Notes: generated from the sequence alone by a model not told the origin. DNA of 64,000 nucleotides from Streptomyces milbemycinicus (GCF_002154605.1 NZ_MUNE01000251.1:1-64000), one strand, 5' to 3'; positions 1 through 9,733 are shown, counted from the first letter of the stretch. Numbers and translations: made by a program.

Positions 1-85
1 GGGCGTGGGGGGAACACCACTCACGGGGGGAAGCCTCCTTGCTCCATGATTGCGGTCTGCGTGCAAGTCAACCCAGTGCACTTCG

Positions 86-103
86 ATCAGTCAATCGACT
101 GAT
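86..103. promoter_or_regulatory. Perfect inverted repeat, candidate operator
   Basis: ATCAGTC and GACTGAT form 7-bp perfect arms around AATC, followed by an AT-rich stretch (tttaaattta). It lies in the non-coding leftmost 178 bases, downstream of the LacI-type gene. The short arms and the AT-rich flank look more like a regulator binding site for a gene lying to the left of the window than a terminator. The target is unknown. Confidence 0.4.
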
Positions 104-178
104 TTAAATTTAGCCACGGTGTCTGCGCGGTGTCTGCCGCGGCGTCCGCCACGGCGACGGCGACAGGACGGGCGCGGA

Positions 179-1183
179 TCAGGAAGACGCGCGTACCACA
201 AGGCGCGGCACGATCACCGTCTCGCGCGCCTGGGCGCCGGTCATCAGTGCGGCGACCTGCTGCACCGCCGCCCGGCCGAGGAGTTCCTTGTCGACCAGCA
301 GGGTGGTCAGCGGTGGGTCCACCAGCCGGCTGAGGGTCAGCCCGTCACAGCCGACGAACGCGCAGTCCTCCGGCACGCTCACCCCGCGGTCGCGGGCGCG
401 ACGCATGGCGCCGATGGCGATCAGGTCGTTGTACGCGAGCACGGCCGTCGCCCCGAAACCGGTGTCCAGTACGTCGTCCATGGCCGCCGCGCCACCGTCG
501 AGGGAATTGGCGGCCGGGAACACCCACCCCCCGTCGGCGGGCAGCCCGCATTCCGTGGCGGCCCGGAGGAACAGCGAGTGCCGGGTGCCACGGTCCCCGG
601 CGTCCGGGCGCCCGCGGTCGTCGAGCATCGCGATCCGGCGGTGGCCACGCTCGACGAGATGGCCGACCGCCTGGCGCATCCCGGTGGCGAAGTCGATCCG
701 TCCCCCGCTCACCGCCGGCGGCCGGTGCTCGTTGTCGAGCAGCACGAAGGGCATACCCGAGCGTTGGATGAGCTCGATGTCGGCGGGGTCGAGCAGAAAG
801 GCGACACAGGCGTCCACATGGTCCACCACGGTCGCAGCCACCGCGCTCTCGCGTTCCAGAGCGGACCCGGTGCTGTAGATGGCGACCTGCCAGCCGCGCT
901 CGTCGGCCGCCGACAGCACGCCGGAGACCACCTCGGGGAAGAAGGGGTTGAGCACATCCGCGATGACGAGGCCCAGCGTGGTGAGCCCCGGGCCGACCAT
1001 GCCGCGGGCGAACCGGCTCGGGCGGTAGCCCATGGCCTGGGCCACCTCCAGCACCCGCTGGCGCGTGGTGGGGTCGATCTCCGGTTTGTCGTTGACCGCG
1101 CGGGAGACGGTCTACCGGGACACCCCGGCCGAACGCGCCACGTCGTCGATGGTGATACGGCGCGACCTGGCGTTCGGGGGCAC
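179..1183 (-). pseudogene. LacI-family transcriptional regulator with in-frame amber stop in the DNA-binding helix
   Basis: Reading from GTG at 1183 gives a typical LacI N-terminus: RRITIDDVARSAGVSR, then TAG (plus-strand cta at 1112-1114), then TVSRAVNDKPEIDPTTRQRVLEVAQAMGYRPSRFARGM. The stop falls inside the helix-turn-helix, exactly between the two V-S-R blocks of the family signature. The downstream periplasmic-binding-like sensor domain is intact (ADVLNPFFPEVVSGV, ending near 179). Reinitiation at GTG 1054 could give about 291 residues with no DNA-binding domain. The gene is divergent from the GH29-GH28 pair, so it was probably their local repressor, now inactivated (or the TAG is a sequence error). 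LacI repressors usually respond to the sugar released by the neighbouring glycosidases. Confidence 0.82.
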
Positions 1184-1231
1184 GGCCCCACCCCTCTCTC
1201 CCTCTCCCCACCCCGCGGACGTGGCGCACGA

Positions 1232-1388
1232 GAGCGCTCACGGATGCGCTCCCGCCACGATCATCGCTGCGGCGACGACGGGCGTCAACGGATCGCATCC
1301 GCGTAACATCCCGCCGTTTCACGCATATTGACACAGCGGGCGAGTGGGCCGGACAGTGCTCCATGAACGCTCACGGGAACGTTCACGG
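1232..1388. promoter_or_regulatory. Three copies of a LacI-operator-like 12-mer
   Basis: GAGCGCTCACGG at 1232-1243, GAACGCTCACGG at 1365-1376 and GAACGTTCACGG at 1377-1388 share the pattern GARCGYTCACGG. The core GAACGTTC or GAGCGCTC is palindromic with a central CG, as expected for LacI-family operators. One copy lies in the divergent region near the regulator, and two lie in tandem just upstream of the Shine-Dalgarno sequence of the GH29 gene, where bound repressor would block expression. A possible -35 element (TTGACA, 1328-1333) lies between them. Confidence 0.55.
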
Positions 1389-1398
1389 AGGACAGGAC

Positions 1399-4380
1399 AT
1401 GCCCACGCTGAGGATCCCGCTCCGCCCCCTACGCATCCGAGCAGCCCGAGCAGCCCGAGCCGCGCGCAGTTGGTGGCGCACCCTGTGCGCGGCACTCGTA
1501 CTCGCCCTGGCCGTCGGCCTTCTCACCGCCCCCGCGGCCGACGCCGAGGTCCAGCATCCGCGGCAGGAGTGGCTGCGCGCGTCCACCGCCGGCCTCTTCC
1601 TGCACTGGGGCATGTTCACCCACCCCCGCCACCTCGACTGCGCCGAATGGGAGCGCGATGTCACCGAGGGCGGCTGGAGCGCCGACTACTGGGTGGACGA
1701 GGCACGCAAGCTCGGCGCCTCGTACATCGTGCTCGCGACCTTCCACAGCAGGCTGGGCTACGCCCGCCCCTGGCCCTCGAAGATCCCCGGCAGCTGTGCC
1801 ACCGAGCGCGATCTGCTCGGCGAACTGGTCGCCGCCGGCAAGGCCAAGGGCGTAAACATCATCCTCTACATGACCGACGACCCGCAGTGGCACAACGAGT
1901 CAGGCACCGAGACGCTGGACTCGGCCGCCTACTCCGCGTACAAGGGCCGGCAGGTCGACCTGACCACCCGCCGCGGCTTCGGCATGTTCAGCTACGACCT
2001 GTTCTCCGAGGTCATGGATAACTACCCGGATCTATCGGGCTTCTGGATCGACAACGACAACGAGTACTGGGAGGAAAAGGGCCTCTACGAGCAGATCCGC
2101 GAGCGCCGCCCTGACTGGCTGCTGAGCAACAACAACGAGGACACGCCGATCATGGACACGGTCAGCAACGAGCAGAAGACCGGCATGACCCCGGCGTACG
2201 ACTACCCCGCCGCCGTGACCGTCCCCATGCCACGGCTGACCGAGGCCGACTACAAGCTGCCGACCACCGGCGACTGGTGGTACGACGGCGGCGACCACCA
2301 GGTCGACGCCCGGCTCAGCACCGGCCGTTACATCACCAACGCCGGGTCCTCCATCAAATCGCTCATGGCCGAAACACCGATGGTGAACGGAAAACTGCCG
2401 CCACAGCAGGAGGAGTTCAACGACTTCATGGGCCGGTGGGTCGAGCCCATCCGGGAGTCGGTGTACGGAGTCGAGGGCGGCGGCTATATGTACGGCGGTA
2501 TGCAGCCCGGCTTCTGGAACGACGGTGCCCACGGCGTGGTCACCGTGGGCCGGGGCGAGGACGGCGACCGCACCCAGTACGTACACGTGGTCACGCGGCC
2601 GCGGACCGACCTGCTGCGGCTGCGCGACAACGGGTACACCGTGCGCCGCGTCACCGACCTGCGCACCGGCGAGGCGATGCGCTTCAGCCAGTCCGGTGGC
2701 CACCTGTCCATCCTCGGCATCCGCGACTGGGATCCGTACGACACGGTGTTCAAGGTCGAAACCGACGGCCGTCAGCCCTACTACAAGCAGTCCGGCGTCG
2801 ACGCCACCGCCTCGTCCGCGGGCGCCGGACACCCGGCGGGCGACCTCGCCGACGGAAACCACGAGACCTACTGGGACAGTGACGGCGAGCTGCCCGTCTC
2901 CGTCACGCTCGACCTCGGCGCGCGCAAACACGCCACGGCGCTGGCGGTGAACCAGCGCGAATGGTCCCCGACGCACGCACGGTCGTCCTTCGGCCGCCCC
3001 GAGGACTCCGCGCGCATCAAGGACTACCGCATCTACGCCAGTGGCGACGGCAAGCGCTGGACGCAGGTGCGCGCGGGCGCGCTGCGCAGCGCCCGCGGGA
3101 TGCAGACCATCGACATCGGTGACCACGACGCCCGCTATCTCAAGCTGGAGGTGCGCAGCCTGTGGGGCGGCCCGCAGGCGCCGGAGTTCTTCAACCAGCT
3201 GCGCATCGACGAGATCCAGGTGGCGTACGGCCGCCCGAAGCCCACCCGCACCCCGCTGCCGCTGGAGGCCGAGGCGCGGGAGAACCGGCTGACGGGCGCG
3301 GCCCGCTCCGTCGAGTGCGGCGCCTGCTCAGGCGCGCGGCGCGTCGTCGGCCTCGGTGGGGGCCTGAGCAACTCCGTGACGTACCGCGATGTCCGGGCCC
3401 CCGAGGACGGCGACTACCGGCTCCAGCTGGACCACACGGCGGCTGCCACCTCCTCCCTGTCCGTGAGCGTCAACGGCGCGGCGCCGGTCGAGGTGCCCGT
3501 CGTCGCGAACAACCCCGACAGGGCAGGAGGGGCGCCGGAGAGCACGGCGGTGTCCGTGCCGCTGAAGGCCGGCGCCAACACCGTACGGATCTTCTCCACG
3601 GCCGCCCGCGGTCCCGGCCTCGACCGGATCGCGGTCGCGCCCCTGCCCCCGGCCTCGTACACGCCCAAGACCACGCTCACCGTCCGGCCGCACGGTCTGC
3701 AGTGGGTCGGCCCCGGCCGGCGGTCGATCACCGTCACGGCGTCGCTCCGGCTCGACGACGACGAACAGCTCGACGGCGTCAGCCTCGCCCCGCGGCTGCC
3801 GGCCGGCTGGACCGCGGACGGCGGCCCGGTCACGGCCCGCTCGCTACGGCTCGGCCAGACGCTGACGGGCAGCTGGACCCTCACCTCGCCACCCGGTCAG
3901 GACGCGGGCTCGCCCGACATCCCCGTCACGGCGGACTTCACACTGCTCGGCCGGCAGAAGTCCGTCTCGGACCCCGTCCGGGTGCGGCCGCTGCCCGACG
4001 GCCGGATCTGGGCGCGCGAGGCGGAGGACTCGGCCAACCAGCTCGGCAGTACGGGCATCACGAGCTGTGGACCCTGCTCCGGGGCCGAGAAGGTGCGCAA
4101 CATCGGCGGCAGCGAGCGGGCTGCCGTGACCTTCCCCGACGTCGTCGTCCCCGACGGCGGGCAGCGCACGCTCTACCTCGACTACACGGTCAACGGCACC
4201 CGCTCGTTCCATATCAGCGTCAACGGCGGCCCGCCGACCGTGGTGACGGTGACCGACACCGGGAACACCACCCCGCGTACGGCCTCCGTCCCCGTCACCC
4301 TGAAACCCGGCGCCAACACGATCAAGATCTCCAACGCCACCGAGTCCGCCCCGGACCTCGACCGGATCTCCCTCGGCTAG
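1399..4380 (+). CDS. Secreted GH29 alpha-L-fucosidase-like glycosidase with F5/8C and two CBM-like domains
   Basis: Predicted extracellular enzyme of 993 residues. ATG at 1399 is preferred because GGAGG precedes it by 8 bases; an in-frame ATG at 1363 has none. An arginine-rich signal peptide ends near APAADA (residues 1-50). The catalytic part has the GH29 motif GLFLHWGMF and a candidate nucleophile in SGFWIDND (Asp near 218). A discoidin-like F5/8C domain follows at about 455-610, then a CBM35/6-like module (SVECGACSGARRV), an alpha-galactosidase NEW3-like module, and a second CBM-like module (TSCGPCSGAEKV). Both CBMs share C-G-x-C-S-G-A. GH29 enzymes hydrolyse terminal L-fucose; the substrate here could differ. 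It is the first gene of an operon with the GH28 gene 10 bases downstream, and is probably controlled by the divergent LacI-type gene. Confidence 0.82.
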   Translation: MPTLRIPLRPLRIRAARAARAARSWWRTLCAALVLALAVGLLTAPAADAEVQHPRQEWLRASTAGLFLHWGMFTHPRHLDCAEWERDVTEGGWSADYWVDEARKLGASYIVLATFHSRLGYARPWPSKIPGSCATERDLLGELVAAGKAKGVNIILYMTDDPQWHNESGTETLDSAAYSAYKGRQVDLTTRRGFGMFSYDLFSEVMDNYPDLSGFWIDNDNEYWEEKGLYEQIRERRPDWLLSNNNEDTPIMDTVSNEQKTGMTPAYDYPAAVTVPMPRLTEADYKLPTTGDWWYDGGDHQVDARLSTGRYITNAGSSIKSLMAETPMVNGKLPPQQEEFNDFMGRWVEPIRESVYGVEGGGYMYGGMQPGFWNDGAHGVVTVGRGEDGDRTQYVHVVTRPRTDLLRLRDNGYTVRRVTDLRTGEAMRFSQSGGHLSILGIRDWDPYDTVFKVETDGRQPYYKQSGVDATASSAGAGHPAGDLADGNHETYWDSDGELPVSVTLDLGARKHATALAVNQREWSPTHARSSFGRPEDSARIKDYRIYASGDGKRWTQVRAGALRSARGMQTIDIGDHDARYLKLEVRSLWGGPQAPEFFNQLRIDEIQVAYGRPKPTRTPLPLEAEARENRLTGAARSVECGACSGARRVVGLGGGLSNSVTYRDVRAPEDGDYRLQLDHTAAATSSLSVSVNGAAPVEVPVVANNPDRAGGAPESTAVSVPLKAGANTVRIFSTAARGPGLDRIAVAPLPPASYTPKTTLTVRPHGLQWVGPGRRSITVTASLRLDDDEQLDGVSLAPRLPAGWTADGGPVTARSLRLGQTLTGSWTLTSPPGQDAGSPDIPVTADFTLLGRQKSVSDPVRVRPLPDGRIWAREAEDSANQLGSTGITSCGPCSGAEKVRNIGGSERAAVTFPDVVVPDGGQRTLYLDYTVNGTRSFHISVNGGPPTVVTVTDTGNTTPRTASVPVTLKPGANTIKISNATESAPDLDRISLG

Positions 4381-4390
4381 GAGTCAGGCC

Positions 4391-5818
4391 ATGCACCCGA
4401 GACCTTCCCGCCGCTCCGCGCTGCGCACCGGCGGTCTGCTGGCGGCAGGCGCGCTGCTTCCCCTCCTGCCCACGGGTCACGCATACGCGGCTGCCGCCCC
4501 GTACACCGGGGCGTGGAGCCCGGTGCCGAAGATCCTGGCCCGGATCAGGCCGCCCGCCTTCCCCCGCCGGACCTTCACCATCACCGACTACGGCGCGGTC
4601 GGCGACGGGCAGACGATGAACACCGAGGCGTTCCGGGCCGCCATCGCCGACTGCCACCGCGCCGGCGGCGGCCACGTCCTCGTCCCCGAAGGGCGCTTCC
4701 TCACCGGCGCGATCCATCTGCGCAGCGGCGTGGACCTGCACGTCACCGAGGGCGCCACCATCGCCTTCAGCCCCGATCCGCGCGACTTCCTGCCGGTGGT
4801 GTTCACCCGCTGGGAGGGCACCGAATGCTACAACTACTCGCCCTTCATCTACGCCTACGGTGAGCGCAACGTCGCGGTCACCGGTCCCGGCACACTCGAC
4901 GGGCAGGCGCGGCTCGGGCCGTGGGAGAGCTGGTACCGCACCAGCGGACCGCAGGGGCCCGACCAGAGCCTGCTGCGCCGGATGGGATCCGCGGGCGTGC
5001 CGGTGGCCGAGCGTGTCTTCGGCGACGGCCACTATCTGCGGCCGAAGATGGTGCAGTTCTACCGCTGTCGCAATGTCCTGGTCAGCGGCCTGACCATCGT
5101 CGACCCGCCGATGTGGACCGTGCACCCCGTGCTGTCGACCAACGTCACCGTGCGCGACATCACGGTGGACAGCACGCTCTACAACACCGACGGATGCGAC
5201 CCGGAGTGCTGCTCCGACGTGCTCATCACCGGCTGTCGTTTCAACACCAACGACGACTGCGTCGCCGTCAAGTCCGGCCGCGACGAGGACGGCCACCGCG
5301 TCGGCGTGCCGAGCCGGAACATCGTCGTACGCGACTGCCGGTTCTCCGGCCGCTGGGGCGGGATGACGGTCGGCAGCGAGATGTCCGGCGGGGTGCGCGA
5401 TATCTTCGCCGAGAACTGCGAGATCAACTCACCGGACTTTCCCGGCCGCTACCCCGTCAAGCACGCGCTGTACGTCAAGGCGAGCAAGAAACGCGGTGGC
5501 TGTATCGACGGTGTGCACATCCGGAACTTCACCGGGCAGAACGTCGAGCGCGAGGCGGTGTTCGTGAACATGAACTACAACGGTGGCGAGGGCGGGACAC
5601 TGCCGGTGTCCGTACGGAACATCCACATGGACCGGATGGAGATCGACGGCGCCCGCGCCGTACTGCAACTGGTCGGCCTGGAGACCGACCATCTGCGGGG
5701 CGTCAGCCTCTCCCGCTCCACGTTCACCGGCATCCTCAACCCCGACAGCATCGCCTACACCGACGAACTGACCTTCCGACGGGTCTACGTCAACGGTCAG
5801 GAGGTGCCGTACCCCTGA
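4391..5818 (+). CDS. Tat-exported glycoside hydrolase family 28 (polygalacturonase-like)
   Basis: 475 residues. A twin-arginine signal (PSRRSALRTGGLLAAGALLP) precedes a right-handed beta-helix enzyme. The GH28 landmarks are present: YNTDGCDP, NTNDDCVAVKSG (acidic catalytic triad), WGGMTVGSEMSGG, where the usual GHG is WGG, and KHALYVKASKKRGG in place of the RIK region. Members cleave alpha-galacturonic linkages or related rhamnogalacturonan and xylogalacturonan bonds. It follows the GH29 gene closely, so the two were probably transcribed together for pectin or side-chain degradation. The 3' end overlaps the convergent PucR-type gene by 22 bases. Confidence 0.87.
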   Translation: MHPRPSRRSALRTGGLLAAGALLPLLPTGHAYAAAAPYTGAWSPVPKILARIRPPAFPRRTFTITDYGAVGDGQTMNTEAFRAAIADCHRAGGGHVLVPEGRFLTGAIHLRSGVDLHVTEGATIAFSPDPRDFLPVVFTRWEGTECYNYSPFIYAYGERNVAVTGPGTLDGQARLGPWESWYRTSGPQGPDQSLLRRMGSAGVPVAERVFGDGHYLRPKMVQFYRCRNVLVSGLTIVDPPMWTVHPVLSTNVTVRDITVDSTLYNTDGCDPECCSDVLITGCRFNTNDDCVAVKSGRDEDGHRVGVPSRNIVVRDCRFSGRWGGMTVGSEMSGGVRDIFAENCEINSPDFPGRYPVKHALYVKASKKRGGCIDGVHIRNFTGQNVEREAVFVNMNYNGGEGGTLPVSVRNIHMDRMEIDGARAVLQLVGLETDHLRGVSLSRSTFTGILNPDSIAYTDELTFRRVYVNGQEVPYP

Positions 5819-6891
5819 TTGACGCCTGCCCGACCAGAAGATGGGGCGGATCGATCCCCGTGGTCGAGTAGCCGCCACGCGGTGAGGGCGAGCCTGGCCC
5901 GTGTCAGTCCGGTGGGCTCGGTGAGTTCGATGTCCAGGGTCTTTCCGAGCTGTTCGATGCGGCGGGCGACGCTGCTGTGGTGCAGGTGGAGAAGGTCAGC
6001 GGCGCGGCGCAGGGAGCCGGTGACGCAGTAGGCGTCCAGAGTCTCCAGATCTTCTGGGCTGCCGGCGATTCGGGCGATCCCTGCCACGTCGGCGTTGTTG
6101 CGCAAGGCGTCCTGAGGTATCTCGGCCAGGAGCGCCACTGCGCCCAAGTCGGTGTAGCGGATGACAGGTTCGCGCGGGTTGGTGAAGCGCAGGGCGGTGC
6201 GGGCTTCCTGCCAGGACTGGTCGGGGCTGTCGGCGGCGCCGATGCCCGCGCGTACGCCTGCCGGAAACCGCGCCCGGTCCACGGTGGTGGCCAGGATGAC
6301 GCCGACGTCGGCAAGTGGTGCCGCCTTCACCGGGCGGGCTGGGCAGATCAGGCCGCCGATCTGGTCGAGCGGGAGCTGCGCCCGTACGGCGACGACGCGG
6401 ACCGGCAGGTCGGCGGCGAAGCCCAGGAGGCGTAGCGCCCGTGCTCTGGCCGCCTCGTCGCTGTCGGAGCTGATCACCAGTTCGACGAGGGCGGGGTCGG
6501 CCATGGTGGTGCGGGCCGGGCCGTACCGCTCGACGGCCGCGGCGGTGGCGATGGCGAGCCGGTCCAGCAGCACTTCGTCGAGCGGGTCGGGCGGGCCCGG
6601 GCGTTCCAGCCACACCGTGCCGATCTCCTCCTCGTCGAGTGTGATCGGCGCCGTGGTGGACGCGGGTGACGGCGGGTTGGACGCTTCCGTGCCCTCGGGT
6701 GAGACGCGGATCGCCCGCCCCGTGCCGTGGAGCCGCATCCCGGCCACACACTCGGCCAGGCCCGCCGAGGCCCGGGCGAGCGCCGGGAGATCCACCCGTC
6801 GGCGCATCAGCGTGTCGTAGAACGCGACGATGCGGATCGCGCCGTCGACATACGAATCCAGTCCCGAGAGCCGTACGGCCAATGCCTCCAT
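5797..6891 (-). CDS. PucR/CdaR-family transcriptional regulator
   Basis: About 364 residues from ATG 6891 (MEALAVRLSGLDSYVDGAIRIVAFYD). Longer starts would run into the divergent esterase gene. The C-terminal PucR-type helix-turn-helix is clear: LDAYCVTGSLRRAADLLHLHHSSVARRIEQLGKTLDI. The N-terminal sensor part is not a recognisable PAS or GAF domain. Family members are activators or repressors of catabolic or morphological genes. Divergence from the esterase gene across an 85-base gap suggests it controls that gene. Confidence 0.8.
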   Translation of the reverse strand: MEALAVRLSGLDSYVDGAIRIVAFYDTLMRRRVDLPALARASAGLAECVAGMRLHGTGRAIRVSPEGTEASNPPSPASTTAPITLDEEEIGTVWLERPGPPDPLDEVLLDRLAIATAAAVERYGPARTTMADPALVELVISSDSDEAARARALRLLGFAADLPVRVVAVRAQLPLDQIGGLICPARPVKAAPLADVGVILATTVDRARFPAGVRAGIGAADSPDQSWQEARTALRFTNPREPVIRYTDLGAVALLAEIPQDALRNNADVAGIARIAGSPEDLETLDAYCVTGSLRRAADLLHLHHSSVARRIEQLGKTLDIELTEPTGLTRARLALTAWRLLDHGDRSAPSSGRAGVNQGYGTS

Positions 6892-6976
6892 GGCAAGACG
6901 GTAGCGCCGATCGGTGCGTGATCGGGGCAGGATGCGCGACGGATGGCGGCTGATCTCGAGCGCGCCGACGGTGAGG

Positions 6977-7882
6977 ATGGCCGACATGGATCCCGAACTC
7001 GAAGCATTCATTCCCCTTCTCCCGCACATCGACATGAACGACCCGGTCACCGCACGTAAGAACTTCGCCGAGCGTGCTGCCGCGCGGCCCGCGCCGGACA
7101 CCGCGAACATGGAGGTCGAGGACCGCACGGTGTCCGCCGATCCGGATGTGGCAGTGCGGGTCTACCGCCCGCACCAGGCCCAAGGCGCCATCGTCTGGCT
7201 GCACGGCGGCGGACTTGTCATGGGTGACCTGGACACCGAGCACCATTGGGCCGCCCATATCGCCGACGGTTCCGGCGCGGTGGTGATCTCGGTGGATTAC
7301 CGCCGGACCCCCGAGCATCGGTTCCCGGCCGCCCTGGACGACGCCTACGCCGTGCTGGCCTGGACGGCCGAGCACGCAGCCGAACTCGGTATCGGCCCGG
7401 AGCGGATCGCGGTCGGAGGGCACAGTGCCGGCGCGGGGCTTGCGGCCGCGGTGGCGTTGCGGGCGCGTGACCAGCAGGGGCCGCCGATCTGCTTCCAATT
7501 GCTCAACGAGCCCGGGCTCGACGACCGGCAGGAGACGTGGTCGCAGCGGCACTTCACCGATACGCCCTGGCAGGACCGCGACAAACTCGCCGCGGTGTGG
7601 CGGCACTACCTGGGCTCCCAGCCCGCCACCCCGTACGCCGCCCCGGCCCGGGCCACCGACCTGTCGGGCCTGCCACCGGCCTACATCGCCACCGCGGAGT
7701 TCGACCCGCTTCGCGACGAAGACATCGACTACGCGCTGCGCCTGCTGCAGGCCGGCGTGTCGGTCGAGCTGCACCAGTGGCCCGGCACCTTCCACGGGTC
7801 ACTGGCGATCCAGTCCGCCGAGGTGTCTCAGCGGCAGATCGCCACGCTCGTCGCCGCCCTGCGCCGTGCCCTGGCCGAGTGA
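6977..7882 (+). CDS. Alpha/beta hydrolase fold-3 esterase (HSL/acetyl-esterase family)
   Basis: 301 residues from ATG 6977, preceded by GGTGAGG; ATG 6986 is an alternative. Hormone-sensitive-lipase family motifs are complete: oxyanion motif WLHGGGLVMGD, nucleophile GGHSAGAGLAA, acid in EFDPLRDEDIDYA, and histidine in WPGTFHG. It should hydrolyse short-chain esters in the cytoplasm, substrate unknown. Thirteen bases separate it from the ABC pair downstream, so the three genes may be one operon. An esterase next to a siderophore-like transporter could act on an imported ester siderophore, which is inference. Confidence 0.86.
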   Translation: MADMDPELEAFIPLLPHIDMNDPVTARKNFAERAAARPAPDTANMEVEDRTVSADPDVAVRVYRPHQAQGAIVWLHGGGLVMGDLDTEHHWAAHIADGSGAVVISVDYRRTPEHRFPAALDDAYAVLAWTAEHAAELGIGPERIAVGGHSAGAGLAAAVALRARDQQGPPICFQLLNEPGLDDRQETWSQRHFTDTPWQDRDKLAAVWRHYLGSQPATPYAAPARATDLSGLPPAYIATAEFDPLRDEDIDYALRLLQAGVSVELHQWPGTFHGSLAIQSAEVSQRQIATLVAALRRALAE

Positions 7883-7894
7883 GGTCATGGGGCG

Positions 7895-9733
7895 ATGACC
7901 ACCACCGACCTTGCCCAGGCGAGGGAGCAGTCCGCGCCATCACCGGATGCCGATTCCGGGGCGGGACAAAGCGTGACACAGCTGCTGCGCCCTTACCTCC
8001 GGAGTTTCGCCGCCGTTGTCATCCTCCAGGTCATCGGCGCTGTCGCGGGTCTGGCACCGCTGCTGGCGGTCGTCGAACTGGGGCGCGTTCTGTTGCCGCC
8101 CGGCCCGGTCGATCACGGTCATGTCCGGATCGTCGTGATCGCGGGCGCGGTCGGCTTGTTCGTGCGACTGCTGTTCACGGCCGCGTCGTCGGCAATCGGG
8201 CATGTTCTCGACGGCCAGGTGCAACTGTCGTTTCGACGAGCTCTGGCCGCGCGGCTGGGGCGCGTGCCGATCGGCTGGTTCTCCCGGCGCCGGACCGGCG
8301 AGCTGGCAAAGGTGGTGGGGGAGGACGTCAGTGCCGTGCACCCGTTCATCGCCCACACCCCCGGCGAGCTCGTCTCCGCCTTCGTGGTACCGCTGGTGTC
8401 GCTGATCTACTTGTTCACCATCGACTGGCGGCTCACGCTGATCACGCTGATACCGGTGGTGCTCGCAGTGGCGCTGGTCCCGTTGATGATGACCCCGACC
8501 CGGCTGCGTGAACAGGAGGAGTTCGACGGGTCCTTGGGGCGGATTTCGAGTTCGGTCGTCGAGTTCGTGCAGGGTATCTCGGTGGTCAAGGTGTTCGGCG
8601 GATCCGGGCGCGCCCACCGTAAATTCCGCACGGCCGCAGACGATTTCGTCGGCGTCTTCTACCGGTGGGTGCGCGGTGTCTCCGGAATCGCCGCGGGGAT
8701 GCAACTGGTGCTGTCGCCGCCGTTCGTGCTGCTGGTCGTGCTGATCGGCGGTGCGGCTCTGATCACGACCGGTGGCATGGCCCCGGCCGATCTGCTGCCC
8801 TTCCTGCTGCTCGGACTGGGCCTGACCGCTCCGGTGGCGGCCCTCGGCCACGGTTTCGACGATATGCAGGCCGCCCGGCGTGCGGTCGGCCGGATCCGGG
8901 ACGTGCTCGAGGTGCAGTCGCTACCGGAGCCGGCGCACCCGGTCGCACCACAGGGTCACCGGGTGGAACTGCGTGACGTTCGATTCGGTTACGAAACCGA
9001 TCATGAGGTGCTGCGCGGGATCGACCTGGTGCTCGAGCCGGGGACGGTCACCGCGATCGTCGGGCCGTCGGGAAGCGGAAAGTCCACGCTGGTTCAGCTG
9101 TTGCCGCGGTTCTTCGACCCGACCCACGGTTCGGTCGTCCTGGGCGGTGTCGATCTGCGCGAACTCGGCAGCCGGGAGCTCTACCGGATGGTCTCCTTCG
9201 TCTTCCAGGACGTTCGCCTGCTCCGCGCGTCGGTCGCGGACAATATCGCGCTGGCAGTACCGCATGCCGACCTCGATGACGTGGTTCGCGTCGCCCGGCT
9301 GGCGAATATTCATGATCGAATTCTCGAGCTGCCACGCGGATACGAGTCGGTGATCGGTGAGGATGCCGGACTGTCGGGCGGCGAGGCACAGCGGATCTCG
9401 ATCGCACGCGCACTGCTCGCCGACGCGCCCGTTCTGGTGCTCGACGAGGCGACCGCCTTCGCGGACCCGCAGACCGAACAGGCGGTGCGCAGGGCCCTGG
9501 CGACGCTGGAGGGCGAGCGGACCATTGTGGTCATCGCCCATCGCTTGGAGACGGTCGCCGACGCCGACACCGTCGTCATGCTGGCGAGCGGGTCGATCGT
9601 CGAGCGCGGCAGGCCCGCCGAACTGCTGGCACAGAACGGAAAGTTCGCCGCGTTCTGGCAATCCCACCGATCGGCGGTCGCCGACGAGACCGAAACCCAC
9701 GGTGGCGTGCTGCAAGGAGACGAGCCCCGATGA
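7895..9733 (+). CDS. ABC transporter, fused permease and ATPase (IrtA/YbtP-like half)
   Basis: 612 residues. The N-terminal ABC-exporter-type membrane domain covers roughly residues 25-330, and the nucleotide-binding domain has Walker A GPSGSGKST, signature LSGGEAQRISIARALL and Walker B VLVLDEAT. It overlaps the next gene by the ATGA at 9730-9733, so the two halves are translationally coupled and probably heterodimerise. The closest general resemblance is to the exporter-fold siderophore importers (IrtAB, YbtPQ), but no siderophore-interacting reductase domain is present. Direction of transport cannot be decided from sequence. Codon use here seems less GC-biased than in neighbours, hinting at a separate origin. 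Confidence 0.85.
   Translation: MTTTDLAQAREQSAPSPDADSGAGQSVTQLLRPYLRSFAAVVILQVIGAVAGLAPLLAVVELGRVLLPPGPVDHGHVRIVVIAGAVGLFVRLLFTAASSAIGHVLDGQVQLSFRRALAARLGRVPIGWFSRRRTGELAKVVGEDVSAVHPFIAHTPGELVSAFVVPLVSLIYLFTIDWRLTLITLIPVVLAVALVPLMMTPTRLREQEEFDGSLGRISSSVVEFVQGISVVKVFGGSGRAHRKFRTAADDFVGVFYRWVRGVSGIAAGMQLVLSPPFVLLVVLIGGAALITTGGMAPADLLPFLLLGLGLTAPVAALGHGFDDMQAARRAVGRIRDVLEVQSLPEPAHPVAPQGHRVELRDVRFGYETDHEVLRGIDLVLEPGTVTAIVGPSGSGKSTLVQLLPRFFDPTHGSVVLGGVDLRELGSRELYRMVSFVFQDVRLLRASVADNIALAVPHADLDDVVRVARLANIHDRILELPRGYESVIGEDAGLSGGEAQRISIARALLADAPVLVLDEATAFADPQTEQAVRRALATLEGERTIVVIAHRLETVADADTVVMLASGSIVERGRPAELLAQNGKFAAFWQSHRSAVADETETHGGVLQGDEPR

Noticed and set aside
1363-1398. Earlier in-frame ATG for the GH29 gene
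   Set aside because: The extra 12 residues have no ribosome site and overlap the tandem operator repeats, while ATG 1399 has GGAGG at ideal distance.
6892-7128. Longer N-terminus for the PucR-type regulator
   Set aside because: It would overlap the coding part of the divergent esterase gene and reads as low-complexity Ser/Arg/Ala; MEALAVRLSGLDSYVD at 6891 is a typical family start.
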